This document shows positions 44,275 through 52,219 of a stretch of 64,000 nt of DNA, piece by piece (within the stretch, counting starts at the first letter, position 1; each line of letters opens with the position of its first letter). The notes below the pieces were generated by a model. The model did not search any database and was not told where the DNA came from. It saw only the letters and a list, made by a program, of their open reading frames with translations. The position numbers and the translations under genes are program-made. The stretch is from positions 124,001-188,000 of the forward strand of contig NZ_VLKW01000009.1 in NCBI RefSeq assembly GCF_007830495.1. Direction: 5' to 3'. The stretch comes from Pseudoduganella flava (GTDB taxonomy: Bacteria; Pseudomonadota; Gammaproteobacteria; Burkholderiales; Burkholderiaceae_D).

Positions 44275-45605
44275 CACGCGACCTTTCCTGGCAAGGGCAC
44301 CGTCAGCACGGCGCGCACACCCTGGCTTTCGCCGGGTTCCACCGCCAGGCTGGCCGCGCGTCCGTACAGCAGCATCAGGCGTTCCGCGATGTTCGCCAGG
44401 CCCGTGCCTTGCCCGGCCTGTTCGGTCAGGCCGACGCCGTCGTCGACCACGGACACGCTCAGCAGCCTGCCGTCCCCGTTGGCCTCGCACCAAGCGCGGA
44501 TCGTGATCAGGCCCGGCCGGCTGGCCCGCTCCAGCCCGTGCTTGACGGCGTTCTCCACCAGCGAGATCAGCATCGCAGGCGGGAACGGCAGGCTGCGCAA
44601 GTCGTCGTCCACGGCCACGTCGAAGCGCAGCCGGGTGCCCATGCGGATGCGCATCACCGCCAGGAAGTCGCTGACCAGGTCCAGCTCACGTCCCAAGGTC
44701 GAGGACACCGAGCGCATGTCGGGCAAGGCGTTCTGCAGGTAGCCTACCAGATGGTCGAGCATCTCCTGCGCGGCCGGCTGGTCGGTGCGGATCAGGTACT
44801 TCAGATTGGCCAGCGTGTTGAACAGGAAGTGCGGTTCGACCTGGGCTTGCAGGGCCGACAGGCGCGCCTGCAGCGAGGTGCGTTCCAGTTCACGTGCATG
44901 CCGTGCCGCTTCCAGTGCGGCGGCATGGCGGTCGAGGTGCTGGCACAGATGGCTGTACACCGTCTCGGCGGCCTTCAGCGCCTGGCCTTGCTGGATCTCG
45001 AACCATGCCAGGCCTGGGCGGCTGCGCAGTTCGATCCGGCAGCCGGGCCCCGGTTCGGTCGATACCTTCACCTCGACATGGCGCCACAACGCCAGCGGCC
45101 GCCAGCGGCCGAGCACGATGCGGCCCTTGAACGGGTCATGGGAGAACGCCGGCGGGCCCGCATAGCCGAGCGCCATGCCGAGCGCGAGTCCCGACAGGGT
45201 TTCGGTACACAGGTCGAACGTGGTGTAGGGATTGAACGGCGCATCGATGCGGCGCGTGACCGTGGATGCGATGCCTTCCGCGCACAGCGCCTTGCCGTCT
45301 TCGCCCAGCTGGGAGAGATAGGCGCGGGCAATCCCGCTCGACAGCAGCGCAAGCCAGACAATCAGCGCCAGCACCACGCCGCCGACGATATACGGATTGA
45401 GCTTGTGAAGCAGGAAGCTGCCCGGCGTGCCCGCGCCCGCACCCAGCCCGAGCGGCAGCACAGCGATCGCCAGCGACAGGAACAGCAGCGAACCGGCATT
45501 GAAGCGCAGCGCCGACTGCAGCAGATAGCGGCGCACGAGGCGGCGATCGTGCTCGACTTCCGGCACGGGCGGCGCGTTAAATGGCAGGGAAGCGGGAGAA
45601 CTCAT
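44274..45605 (-). CDS. LytS-like sensor histidine kinase
   Basis: A 443-residue kinase of the His_kinase/LytS class. Two hydrophobic segments (about 38-57 and 70-92) anchor it in the membrane. The phospho-accepting H259 lies in LQAQVEPHFLFNTLANLKYLI, the family's hallmark, followed by an ATPase with LVENAVKHGLE and GVGLTEQAGQGTGLANIAERL. There is no defined extracellular sensor, so it may detect membrane or cytosolic signals. The ATG at 45605 follows GAGGAATTT; a longer frame upstream lacks support. The 298-base gap to the next gene has a TATACT box at 45867-45872. Confidence 0.9.
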   Translation of the reverse strand: MSSPASLPFNAPPVPEVEHDRRLVRRYLLQSALRFNAGSLLFLSLAIAVLPLGLGAGAGTPGSFLLHKLNPYIVGGVVLALIVWLALLSSGIARAYLSQLGEDGKALCAEGIASTVTRRIDAPFNPYTTFDLCTETLSGLALGMALGYAGPPAFSHDPFKGRIVLGRWRPLALWRHVEVKVSTEPGPGCRIELRSRPGLAWFEIQQGQALKAAETVYSHLCQHLDRHAAALEAARHARELERTSLQARLSALQAQVEPHFLFNTLANLKYLIRTDQPAAQEMLDHLVGYLQNALPDMRSVSSTLGRELDLVSDFLAVMRIRMGTRLRFDVAVDDDLRSLPFPPAMLISLVENAVKHGLERASRPGLITIRAWCEANGDGRLLSVSVVDDGVGLTEQAGQGTGLANIAERLMLLYGRAASLAVEPGESQGVRAVLTVPLPGKVA

Positions 45606-45903
45606 CAAATTCCTCGCGTTGAACTTGTCCAGCCATTCTAGCGGTGCGGGCGCGCGTGTTTTCGGCCATGCGACGAATGGCCGTAAATCGGGGAGGGAAC
45701 GGGTGCAGGCGGAATGAATGCCGGATCGCTGCCTGGGCGTGGTGGTGAGTAGGGAGACGAGCGGCGAAGCAGGGAAGCGCGATGGGATTGGGTATGCTTG
45801 CCACTCCCATGAAAAGAGACGGAGAGTTTGTGACAATCGGAGAGATTCCATGACGTAAGTATGTTTTATACTGAACAATATTCACACAACCTGGGTACGA
45901 CGC

Positions 45904-46293
45904 ATGAGAAAGCTCCTGCTCCTGGCATTCTTCATCTCGCTTGCTGGTTGCGCCGCAAGGTCGAAAGTGCGTCTGTCCGATCCGGGCGCGGAGAAACTGG
46001 CTGCTCATGCGGGCCCGGTTTGCATGCTCCGCTCGCCGCTGCCAACCAACGTCAAATACAAGACCCTGGCAGCCCTCAATAGCTCCAAGCGCACCTATGG
46101 CAGCGTAAGCGAGCTGATTCCCCTGATGGCAGCGGATGCTCGTGCTGTCGGCGCGAACGCGATAATCAACTTGAATACGGGCCAGAGGATGGGAGCGTTT
46201 GCGTGGGCACGTCCGGTTGGTACCGGCACCGCCGTGAAAATCGAAGATAGCGAGGCATTCAACTGCGTAGGTGCGGGTGGCGAACTTCGGTAA
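45904..46293 (+). CDS. Small lipoprotein of unknown function
   Basis: A 129-residue protein with a clear lipoprotein signal (LLLLAFFISLAGCAA, lipid-attached Cys16). The mature part contains MAADARAVGANAIINLNTGQRMGAFAWARPVGTGTAVKI, which recalls small YbjQ-like folds in which the segment 'A..GANAI' recurs, but similarity is weak. It carries two more cysteines. Lower GC in the surrounding bases suggests this and the next genes belong to a different patch than the LytS pair. Envelope-located; role unknown. Confidence 0.78.
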   Translation: MRKLLLLAFFISLAGCAARSKVRLSDPGAEKLAAHAGPVCMLRSPLPTNVKYKTLAALNSSKRTYGSVSELIPLMAADARAVGANAIINLNTGQRMGAFAWARPVGTGTAVKIEDSEAFNCVGAGGELR

Positions 46294-46432
46294 GGCGCCG
46301 CGGCCTCGCTGGCTGGGGTAACGGGTTGCGCGAGCTGTGCGCTGCCCCGTCCGGCAGCGCGACAAGGTTTATTGGTGCAGCCGCCGCATCTTGGCTTCCA
46401 CGCGTTTACCAATCCGACCTGAGTTTATAGCC

Positions 46433-46981
46433 ATGAAAACATCGTTCCTCTTGCTGGTCGTGGTCGCTTTGGCGGCGGCTTTTCTGTTGGCGCTGTTGAA
46501 AGGCGCGAAAGGCAGCGGCCGCACCGGCGCGTACCGTCGACGCAAACTCATGACCGACAACGAGGAGGAATTCTTCGGCAGGCTCGTCGTGGCCCTTCCA
46601 GACCATTACATCTTCCCGCAGGTCGCGATGTCGGCTCTGCTTGAACCGGCAAGCGGCAACAGTAAAACGGCATATGCCGACAGGCTGCGGGTCGCCCAGC
46701 AACGGGTCGATTACGTGGTCTGCACCAAGCGGTGTGAAGTCGTTGCCGTCGTCGAACTGGATGACAAGACCCATACGAGATCGAAGGATACGCTGCGCGA
46801 TGCGCGCCTCGAACAGGGAGGCATCCGGACTGTCCGGTTCCAGGCCCGTCACAAACCTAAGGTCGAGGCCATCCGGGCGATGATCCTTGGCCCTATCGAA
46901 GCCGAGGCGGGGAAAGAGACAAGCATGACCAGCCAACAAACGGTCTCTCCCATCGCTGACACCTCGAGGTCGCCGCAATAA
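46433..46981 (+). CDS. DUF2726 family membrane-anchored protein
   Basis: A 182-residue protein with one N-terminal membrane helix (about 4-22) and a DUF2726 domain (about 38-150): LMTDNEEEFFGRLVVALPDHYIFPQVAMSALLEP, then RVDYVVCTKRCEVVAVVELDDKTH. The VDYVV...VAVVELD arrangement resembles the acidic core of PD-(D/E)XK nuclease-like folds, so the family is often suspected of acting on nucleic acid; activity is unproven. An inverted, frameshifted copy lies at 48550-49110. The start has only a weak ribosome site. Confidence 0.82.
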   Translation: MKTSFLLLVVVALAAAFLLALLKGAKGSGRTGAYRRRKLMTDNEEEFFGRLVVALPDHYIFPQVAMSALLEPASGNSKTAYADRLRVAQQRVDYVVCTKRCEVVAVVELDDKTHTRSKDTLRDARLEQGGIRTVRFQARHKPKVEAIRAMILGPIEAEAGKETSMTSQQTVSPIADTSRSPQ

Positions 46982-47021
46982 ATTGGGCCATGCCCCTGTT
47001 GCCAGACGGGCCATCGACCGC

Positions 47022-47462
47022 TTAGCGGGGATGGGCAGCTGTGGCGCCGCGGGAGGCGATTGGCATGCGTTTACCCCGCCCCCACAACACGAACGCGCAC
47101 AGCGGCAGCAGCAGAAAATTCAGTGGAAGTACCGAGAACTCCCCGCGCGATGCGTGGAAGGCGATTGCCAGCATTTGCAGCACCACACAACATAGCGCGG
47201 CCAGGACTGTCAGCCACGGGCGAATGCGTGTCAGCGACGGCAGCACTATCCCGATCCCACCGGCCATGTCCACCAAACCAATCGAGCGCACGAACGCCAC
47301 AGGGTATTGGCCCGGCCAAGTCATCATCGCGGCAAGTTCGGGAATCGGCAGGAACAGTTTCGACAATCCCGAAGCCAGGAAGACGAACGCCACAAAGAAT
47401 TGGGCGAACCAGAGGCTTCGGTTCAAATACTTGTTCGGAACGGGGTGGGATAGCGAAGACAT
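47022..47462 (-). CDS. DoxX-like integral membrane protein
   Basis: A 146-residue protein with four predicted membrane helices (about 19-38, 55-73, 79-97, 104-122). The pattern FVAFVFLASGLSKLFLPIPELAAMMTWPGQYP, then RSIGLVDMAGGIGIVLPSLTRI, matches the DoxX-like family. Members have been linked to redox or detoxification processes, but this one is unassigned. An AGGAG before the ATG at 47462 fixes the start. It is divergent from the LysR regulator, which probably controls it. Confidence 0.85.
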   Translation of the reverse strand: MSSLSHPVPNKYLNRSLWFAQFFVAFVFLASGLSKLFLPIPELAAMMTWPGQYPVAFVRSIGLVDMAGGIGIVLPSLTRIRPWLTVLAALCCVVLQMLAIAFHASRGEFSVLPLNFLLLPLCAFVLWGRGKRMPIASRGATAAHPR

Positions 47463-47498
47463 GCGACTCCTTGCGTTGAGTGTTGCGGACATCGGATG

Positions 47499-47520
47499 TT
47501 ATGCTTTCCCCTTTGCATAA
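47499..47520. promoter_or_regulatory. LysR-type operator in the doxX/lysR divergent gap
   Basis: TTATGC (47499-47504) and GCATAA (47515-47520) are exact reverse complements with 10 bases between, a dyad that includes the T-N11-A arrangement of LysR-family boxes. It lies 37 bases from the DoxX start and 45 from the LysR start. Confidence 0.6.
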
Positions 47521-47564
47521 TCGATATCTGCGCATGCATTGCATCATTTCCAGATGAGGAAACT

Positions 47565-48464
47565 ATGAGCAGGCTCGACCTGACCGGCATACACGTTTTC
47601 TGCGAGATAGTGGAATCCGGGAGCTTTACGGCCGCCGGCAACCGCCTTGGTATGGCACCGCCCATGGTCAGCAAGCATCTGGCACGGCTGGAGCAAAGCC
47701 TGTCCGCGCGTTTGTTGAATCGAACCAGCCGCAGCATGAGTCTTACGGAAGCCGGCAGGTTGTTTCATGAACAGGCAAGGCAAGCGTTGGATGCGCTCGA
47801 CGCAGGTGTCGCCTCGTTGAGCCAGTCAACGGGACACCCGCGAGGCGAGCTCAAGGTGAGTGCGCCCGTGTGGATTGCCACGCCCCGATTTGCCAATTTG
47901 CTTGCCGAATATCGCCGCGCCTGTCCCGATGTGCGCCTGGACTTTTACCTGGAAAACCGGATGGTCGACGTGGTATCGGAAGGCTTTGATCTGGCGCTAC
48001 GAATGAAAAACGATGCGTCGCAAAACTTGATTTCGCGATCACTGTGCAGCGTCTCGTTCTACTGTGTGGCGACCCCTGCGTACCTGAGCCAATTCGGCAA
48101 GCCAGGAAGCGGTTCACGATTGCCCGAGATGATCATGCCGAATCATCTGCAGTTCGGGCGTCCCAAGATGCCCGCGGCCGACATGTACGTCTCCCCAGGG
48201 CAGCCGGTTGCAATGAAATCCAGCGACACAACGTTAAGCTATCACGCGGTCATGGCAGGCATGGGAGCGGCGTTCCTTCCGGACTGGATCGTGGCCGACG
48301 ACCTTGCGGCCGGCCGCCTGGTGCACCTCGATGAGGCCAAGCAAAACTATACGGGCCAGTTGTTTGCCGTGTATCCCAGCCGGCGCCATCTGCCGGCCAA
48401 GCTGCGTAGTTTCATCGACTTCCTGGTGGAGCGACTGGATAACGCGCGCGATGGGGATGGCTGA
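47565..48464 (+). CDS. LysR-family transcriptional regulator
   Basis: A 299-residue regulator. The winged helix-turn-helix is at 1-62 (FCEIVESGSFTAAGNRLGMAPPMVSKHLARLEQSLSARLLNRTSRSMSLTEAG), followed by a two-lobed substrate-binding domain (about 88-290). The subgroup resembles DsdC/CrgA-like regulators that control adjacent divergent genes. GAGGAAACT precedes the ATG at 47565. It sits opposite the doxX-like gene with a dyad between them. Confidence 0.92.
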   Translation: MSRLDLTGIHVFCEIVESGSFTAAGNRLGMAPPMVSKHLARLEQSLSARLLNRTSRSMSLTEAGRLFHEQARQALDALDAGVASLSQSTGHPRGELKVSAPVWIATPRFANLLAEYRRACPDVRLDFYLENRMVDVVSEGFDLALRMKNDASQNLISRSLCSVSFYCVATPAYLSQFGKPGSGSRLPEMIMPNHLQFGRPKMPAADMYVSPGQPVAMKSSDTTLSYHAVMAGMGAAFLPDWIVADDLAAGRLVHLDEAKQNYTGQLFAVYPSRRHLPAKLRSFIDFLVERLDNARDGDG

Positions 48465-48549
48465 TTGGGGAGCGCGCATTCTCGGCGCGCAGCGACAGCG
48501 GCGTGATCTGCCTGCTGTCGGCCCGCCCAACCCTTCGCCGGCCTGACGG

Positions 48550-49110
48550 TCACGATCTCGTCGCTGGCCCGTCGACGGCGGTCGAGATCCCTTGATGGCC
48601 CGTGATGCCCGGCCCCGTCCCGGCCTTGCCCTCGACAGGACCGAGGATCATTGCCCGGATAGCCTCGACCTTTGGCTTGTTCCGCGCTTGGAATCCTACC
48701 GTCCGGATGCCTCCCTGTTCGAGCCGCGCATCCCGCAATGCATCCTCTGCGCGGGTACGCGTCTTGTCGTCCAGTTCGACAACGGCAACGACTTCGCAGC
48801 GCTTCGTGCAAACCACGTAATCGACCCGTTGCTGGGCGACCCGCAGCCTGTCGCCATGTGCCGTTTTGCTGTTGCTGCTGGTCGGTTCAACCAGGGCGGA
48901 CATTGCGACTGCGGGAAAATGTAATGATCGGGAAGGGCTGCGACTAGCCTGCCGAAGAACTCCTCCTCGTTGTCGGTCATGAATTTGCGTCGACGGTAGG
49001 CGCCGGTCCGATCGCGGCCTTTCGCACCCTTCCATTGCACGATAATGAAAGCTGCCGTCAGGGAAACGAAGATCGGAAACAGGATAAAGGAACAGCCAGG
49101 AGAATTTCAT
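48550..49110 (-). pseudogene. Frameshifted DUF2726 copy (inverted duplicate of the 46433 gene)
   Basis: Read on the minus strand from ATG 49110, the frame starts MKFSWLFL, then continues the membrane helix (FILFPIFVSLTAAFIIVQ) and the first half of the domain in a second frame (MTDNEEEFFGRLVAALPDHYIFPQ). It then returns to the first frame at VAMSALVEP and RVDYVVCTKRCEVVAVVELDDKT. Two frameshifts are needed. At the second, a G is missing (cagtcgcaatg against caggtcgcgatg in the intact copy at 46620). A single continuous protein therefore cannot be made. The two copies are inverted around the doxX/lysR genes. Confidence 0.8.
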
Positions 49111-49284
49111 CGCTGCGGACTCACTATCGATCGGTTAAAGAGCGGGAACTGCGAGGCGGTTGCGGCTGTGGACATCGCTGGGCGGGCCGGAAACTCGAGG
49201 CCTGACGGTCATGCGTGATACCTGGGATAACCCTGCATTATTGATGTGGCTTCAGGGGGCGGCTACGGTAGCCTTGAAAATCTG

Positions 49285-49659
49285 TCAGCAGCTAGCGCCT
49301 CCAATGCTTCTCCCCGTCCTGAGATCGAAGCCGAAGTAGCACGCATAGCCGTCCTGGCGGTCGTAAGTACAGAATACCTCTCCCTTGCGCCGCTCCCGAT
49401 AGCCCTCAACGTCCGTGCACGTCACCTTCTCATCGGGATACATCGAATCGAACATATCCTTTGCCACCTGCCCTGTGACCTTGAGGGACACCTTCCTGTC
49501 GTTTCCAGTGGGCTGTTGCGCTTCACCCAGAGTTCCTCCGTAGATGAGATATTCACCCTTTAACAGGCGAAACGTACTGTCCCAGCTCTTCTTTGACTCC
49601 GCTTGGGCGTACGTCGTGAAAGCGAGTGCGATGGCGACCACCGCGGCTGACTTATTCAT
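49285..49659 (-). CDS. Putative periplasmic immunity protein of a T6SS effector
   Basis: A 124-residue protein with a signal peptide (AAVVAIALAFTTYAQA, cut at about residue 20), so it should act in the periplasm. The mature part has four cysteines (VTCTD, EVFCTY, YACYFGF, GASC) and no known domain. Its ATG overlaps the stop of the peptidase effector gene by four bases (ATGA), the usual arrangement of effector and immunity genes. A periplasmic location fits protection against a peptidoglycan-cutting effector. The role is inferred from position and signal peptide only. Confidence 0.75.
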   Translation of the reverse strand: MNKSAAVVAIALAFTTYAQAESKKSWDSTFRLLKGEYLIYGGTLGEAQQPTGNDRKVSLKVTGQVAKDMFDSMYPDEKVTCTDVEGYRERRKGEVFCTYDRQDGYACYFGFDLRTGRSIGGASC

Positions 49660-50129
49660 GATTTTGGCACCCAAAGTTTGACGTGGAAGTGGTCGTCGTG
49701 GTTCGAAGCGCGCCTTACGTGCGGGATCGCCAGATCGTTGAAGTAGATAAGTTCAACAGCAGAAAGCGACATGAAAAGACCAATCAATTTTTCCGTTCCA
49801 TCACGGTCGTACTCCGCCATGAACCTTGTGACCGCACAGTTTGCGCCATCTTTCCGCAAGGGGCGGATGTCGACTTCGAGCCCGCTTTTATGCGTCCCAT
49901 GTCCCGGATAAGGAATTCCATTCGCCAAGCTGATATTGCCGACGCCGAACTTGCGGGTATCACGTGCCTCCCACTCCCTCTCGACAAGGAAAAGGATCGA
50001 CAATAGGGTGGGGTGCGCGTACTGGCCCTGGCCACCGCTTGGCGTGCCATAGACATAGTATCCGGCCTGTTCGGGAGCCTGTGGAAGTACGAAATACCCC
50101 CGTCCGTCCTTGGGTTGAATTCTCAGCAC
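49656..50129 (-). CDS. MepA-like LAS-family peptidoglycan peptidase, putative T6SS effector
   Basis: A 157-residue protein without signal peptide. It carries the LAS/MepA zinc motifs: H77 and H80 to D87 in PGHGTHKSGLEVDIRP, and H144-H147-H149 in ASNHDDHFHVKLW. These metal ligands define endopeptidases that cut peptidoglycan cross-links (M74/M15-type). Absence of a Sec signal with a cell-wall target points to delivery by another system, and an Hcp gene lies 36 bases upstream. It starts at GTG 50129 behind a perfect AGGAGG. Translation of the immunity gene is coupled to it. Confidence 0.88.
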   Translation of the reverse strand: MLRIQPKDGRGYFVLPQAPEQAGYYVYGTPSGGQGQYAHPTLLSILFLVEREWEARDTRKFGVGNISLANGIPYPGHGTHKSGLEVDIRPLRKDGANCAVTRFMAEYDRDGTEKLIGLFMSLSAVELIYFNDLAIPHVRRASNHDDHFHVKLWVPKS

Positions 50130-50165
50130 GATGCCTCCTGTAGGTGACTGGTTCGCTGCCGAGAT

Positions 50166-50657
50166 CTAGACGATCCTGTTTGAACTGGTGTCCCAACCTC
50201 CGGTCGTCGAACCGCCAGCGCCGCCGGAGATTTTTTGCTGTGTGTAGCGCCACCTGACCTTCGAGAACTTCAGGCTGACGTTCTCGAACATGATCTTGCC
50301 AGCACCGATGTTTGGGCCCACATGTCCGATCAGGACGTTTTCCAGCTCGATCTCGTAATACTTGACCCGTTCACCCTGCGCGTCCGCGCGCATGAATTCG
50401 AATTTTGCTCGCGAAATAGTTCTGCCGGAGGCGCAGGTCTGCGCGAGGATGGGTGAGGAGAGATCGGCGAGCTTTACAAAACTGATGTCCGACAAATCGG
50501 CTCTCTCTGCGGTATGTCCGCCACCTGTCGATGACGTGGCAGATTTTGGTTGCGTAATGGACCAGCCTACCGATTCACATTCGATCCAGTCCACATGCCG
50601 TTCGTCACGTGATTCCCCTTTGATCCCATCGATATGCAGATAGACGTCGATTGCCAT
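50166..50657 (-). CDS. hcp: Hcp family type VI secretion tube protein
   Basis: A 163-residue Hcp. Family patterns: AIDVYLHIDGIKGESRDERHVDWIECESVGWSI, TGGGHTAERADLSDISFVKLADLSSPIL, YYEIELENVLI and VSLKFSKVRWRYTQQK, then GGAGGSTTGGWDTSSNRIV as the tail. Hcp hexamers form the T6SS inner tube and chaperone small effectors in their lumen. The ATG at 50657 follows AGGGAAAC; an upstream ATG adds 13 unsupported residues. No other T6SS gene is in the window, so it is an orphan hcp-effector-immunity cassette relying on a core system elsewhere. Confidence 0.93.
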   Translation of the reverse strand: MAIDVYLHIDGIKGESRDERHVDWIECESVGWSITQPKSATSSTGGGHTAERADLSDISFVKLADLSSPILAQTCASGRTISRAKFEFMRADAQGERVKYYEIELENVLIGHVGPNIGAGKIMFENVSLKFSKVRWRYTQQKISGGAGGSTTGGWDTSSNRIV

Positions 50658-51027
50658 GATGAAGTTTCCCTTTATGGAGAAGGCGGTTAGGCACATTCAT
50701 CTCGGCTGCGAGCGGGCGGTCAAGCGGCTCGTTTCGCTGTCGGCAACGTCTGCTGCGCATGAGCGCACTCTTAGCAAGCCGCCCAGGGCAGTTCGTACCT
50801 GCTCAGCATTCGGGATGAAAACCGTATTCTTCCCGTTCGTGCTGCAGATCAGCTTGTTAATCATCAACTGGCGGTGAAAGCCCACTGCGTGCAAGTGGCA
50901 GCCCGCACGCTGCCGTTACATTCGTTCGCGGGCGTGCGCCGTGTCTCGCCCGGCGCTCATGGCAGAAGCGCACCAGCGGAAGCCCTGTTGGATCATGTGG
51001 CGGCCCGGTGCGAGCCATGGGCCGCCA
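50658..51027. other. Intergenic region upstream of hcp
   Basis: No gene is supported. A 55-codon frame on the minus strand from ATG 50864 (MINKLICSTNGKNTVFIPNAEQ) is the only one with a protein-like look but has no ribosome site or family pattern. The region must hold the hcp promoter. The SDR gene ends at its far side. Confidence 0.45.
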
Positions 51028-51990
51028 TCACCCCCGCCGCCTGCTCAACCCGACCCCCAGCGCTACGGCAGCCGCGGCCACCCCCACCAGCAATGCGGTA
51101 TTCCCGGCCCGCTCCGGCTTCCGCGTCCCGCTGCGAATGCCACTCGCCCCACTGGCCGGTTCATACATCGTCCCCGTCGTATCCTTGACCGGCTCCGCGC
51201 GCTTCGACCACCGTTCCATGAACCGGTCCATCAGCACGGCCGTCACCGGATTGGCAAACTCCGCCAACCGCATCAGCAGCGACGGCATCCCCAGCACGGT
51301 GGACGGCTTCGGCCGCCGCGCGAGCCTGACGATCGCGTCGGCGACCTTCTCGGGCGCCAGCGCGCCCGGCGGATACGACAACCGCGCCCCCGTGTAATTG
51401 CCGGCATGGTGGATGCCGGGCGTGTCGACGAACGTCGGGTACACGTCGCAGACGTGGATGTCCGGGTGGTCGTACAGCTCGCCGCGCAGCGCCGCGCTGA
51501 AGCCGCGCAGGCCGAACTTGCTGGCCGCGTAGGCCGCGGCGTAGGGCGACGTGATGAATCCGCCCAGCGAGATCATGTTGACCCAAATGCCGTGGCCCTG
51601 CGACTGGAAGATCGGCAGCACCGCGTGCGCGTCGTTCATGTGGCTGACGAGGTTCGCCTCGATCACGCGGTGGTGGTCGGCCAGCGGCACGTCCGTGTAT
51701 TTGCCGACGACGCCGATGCCCACGTCGCTGAACCACAGGTCGATGCCGCCCAGCGCACGGCGGGCTTCGTTGGCGAAGTCCGCGACGGCGCTGGCGTCGG
51801 TGACGTCGACCGTGCCCACGTGCGCCACGGCGCCGGCTTCACGGCACTGGCGGGCGATGTCCTCGAGGCCTTCGCGGCCGCGCGCGCCCAGGACGAGATG
51901 TGCGCCTTGCCTGGCGAAGGCGATGGCTGTCGCGGCACCGATGCCGCTCGATGCGCCGGTGATGACGACGCGGAACGTGTTGCGCTTCAT
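51028..51990 (-). CDS. Short-chain dehydrogenase/reductase with C-terminal anchor
   Basis: A 320-residue SDR. TGASSGIG (11-18) binds NAD(P). The active-site set is S141, Y154 and K158 in NMISLGGFITSPYAAAYAASKFG. The C-terminal 25 residues hold a hydrophobic helix (ALLVGVAAAAVALGVGL) and an RRRG end, which would tether the enzyme to the membrane with the basic tail in the cytoplasm. The substrate is unknown. It is divergent from the TonB receptor over 230 bases. Confidence 0.88.
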   Translation of the reverse strand: MKRNTFRVVITGASSGIGAATAIAFARQGAHLVLGARGREGLEDIARQCREAGAVAHVGTVDVTDASAVADFANEARRALGGIDLWFSDVGIGVVGKYTDVPLADHHRVIEANLVSHMNDAHAVLPIFQSQGHGIWVNMISLGGFITSPYAAAYAASKFGLRGFSAALRGELYDHPDIHVCDVYPTFVDTPGIHHAGNYTGARLSYPPGALAPEKVADAIVRLARRPKPSTVLGMPSLLMRLAEFANPVTAVLMDRFMERWSKRAEPVKDTTGTMYEPASGASGIRSGTRKPERAGNTALLVGVAAAAVALGVGLSRRRG

Positions 51991-52161
51991 GCTGTTTACC
52001 TTTCTTCCACTCGACAGGCCATGAGGCTAGCATGGCTTGAAATGCGCCCGTGCCCGTTTGCCGCGGGGACACTCTGTGGCATCCCGGACCACCATCCGCC
52101 ACACGACTGCGCCATCGCGTGACACTTGCAAAACAATGGTGACTTCGAGCGCAGTCCGAAC

Positions 52162-52193
52162 GTGCCGGGGCCCACTTGTTCCATGCCCGGCAC
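52162..52193. repeat. Hairpin upstream of the TonB receptor gene
   Basis: GTGCCGGG (52162-52169) and CCCGGCAC (52186-52193) are exact reverse complements with a 16-base loop. It resembles other dispersed palindromes of the window and lies 27 bases before the receptor start, where it could affect translation. Confidence 0.5.
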
Positions 52194-52219
52194 ATCTGTG
52201 TCACACAACCTGAACACCC

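Noticed and set aside
50697-50864. A 55-codon minus-strand gene upstream of hcp
   Set aside because: No ribosome site and no family resemblance; kept only as a note in the gap entry.
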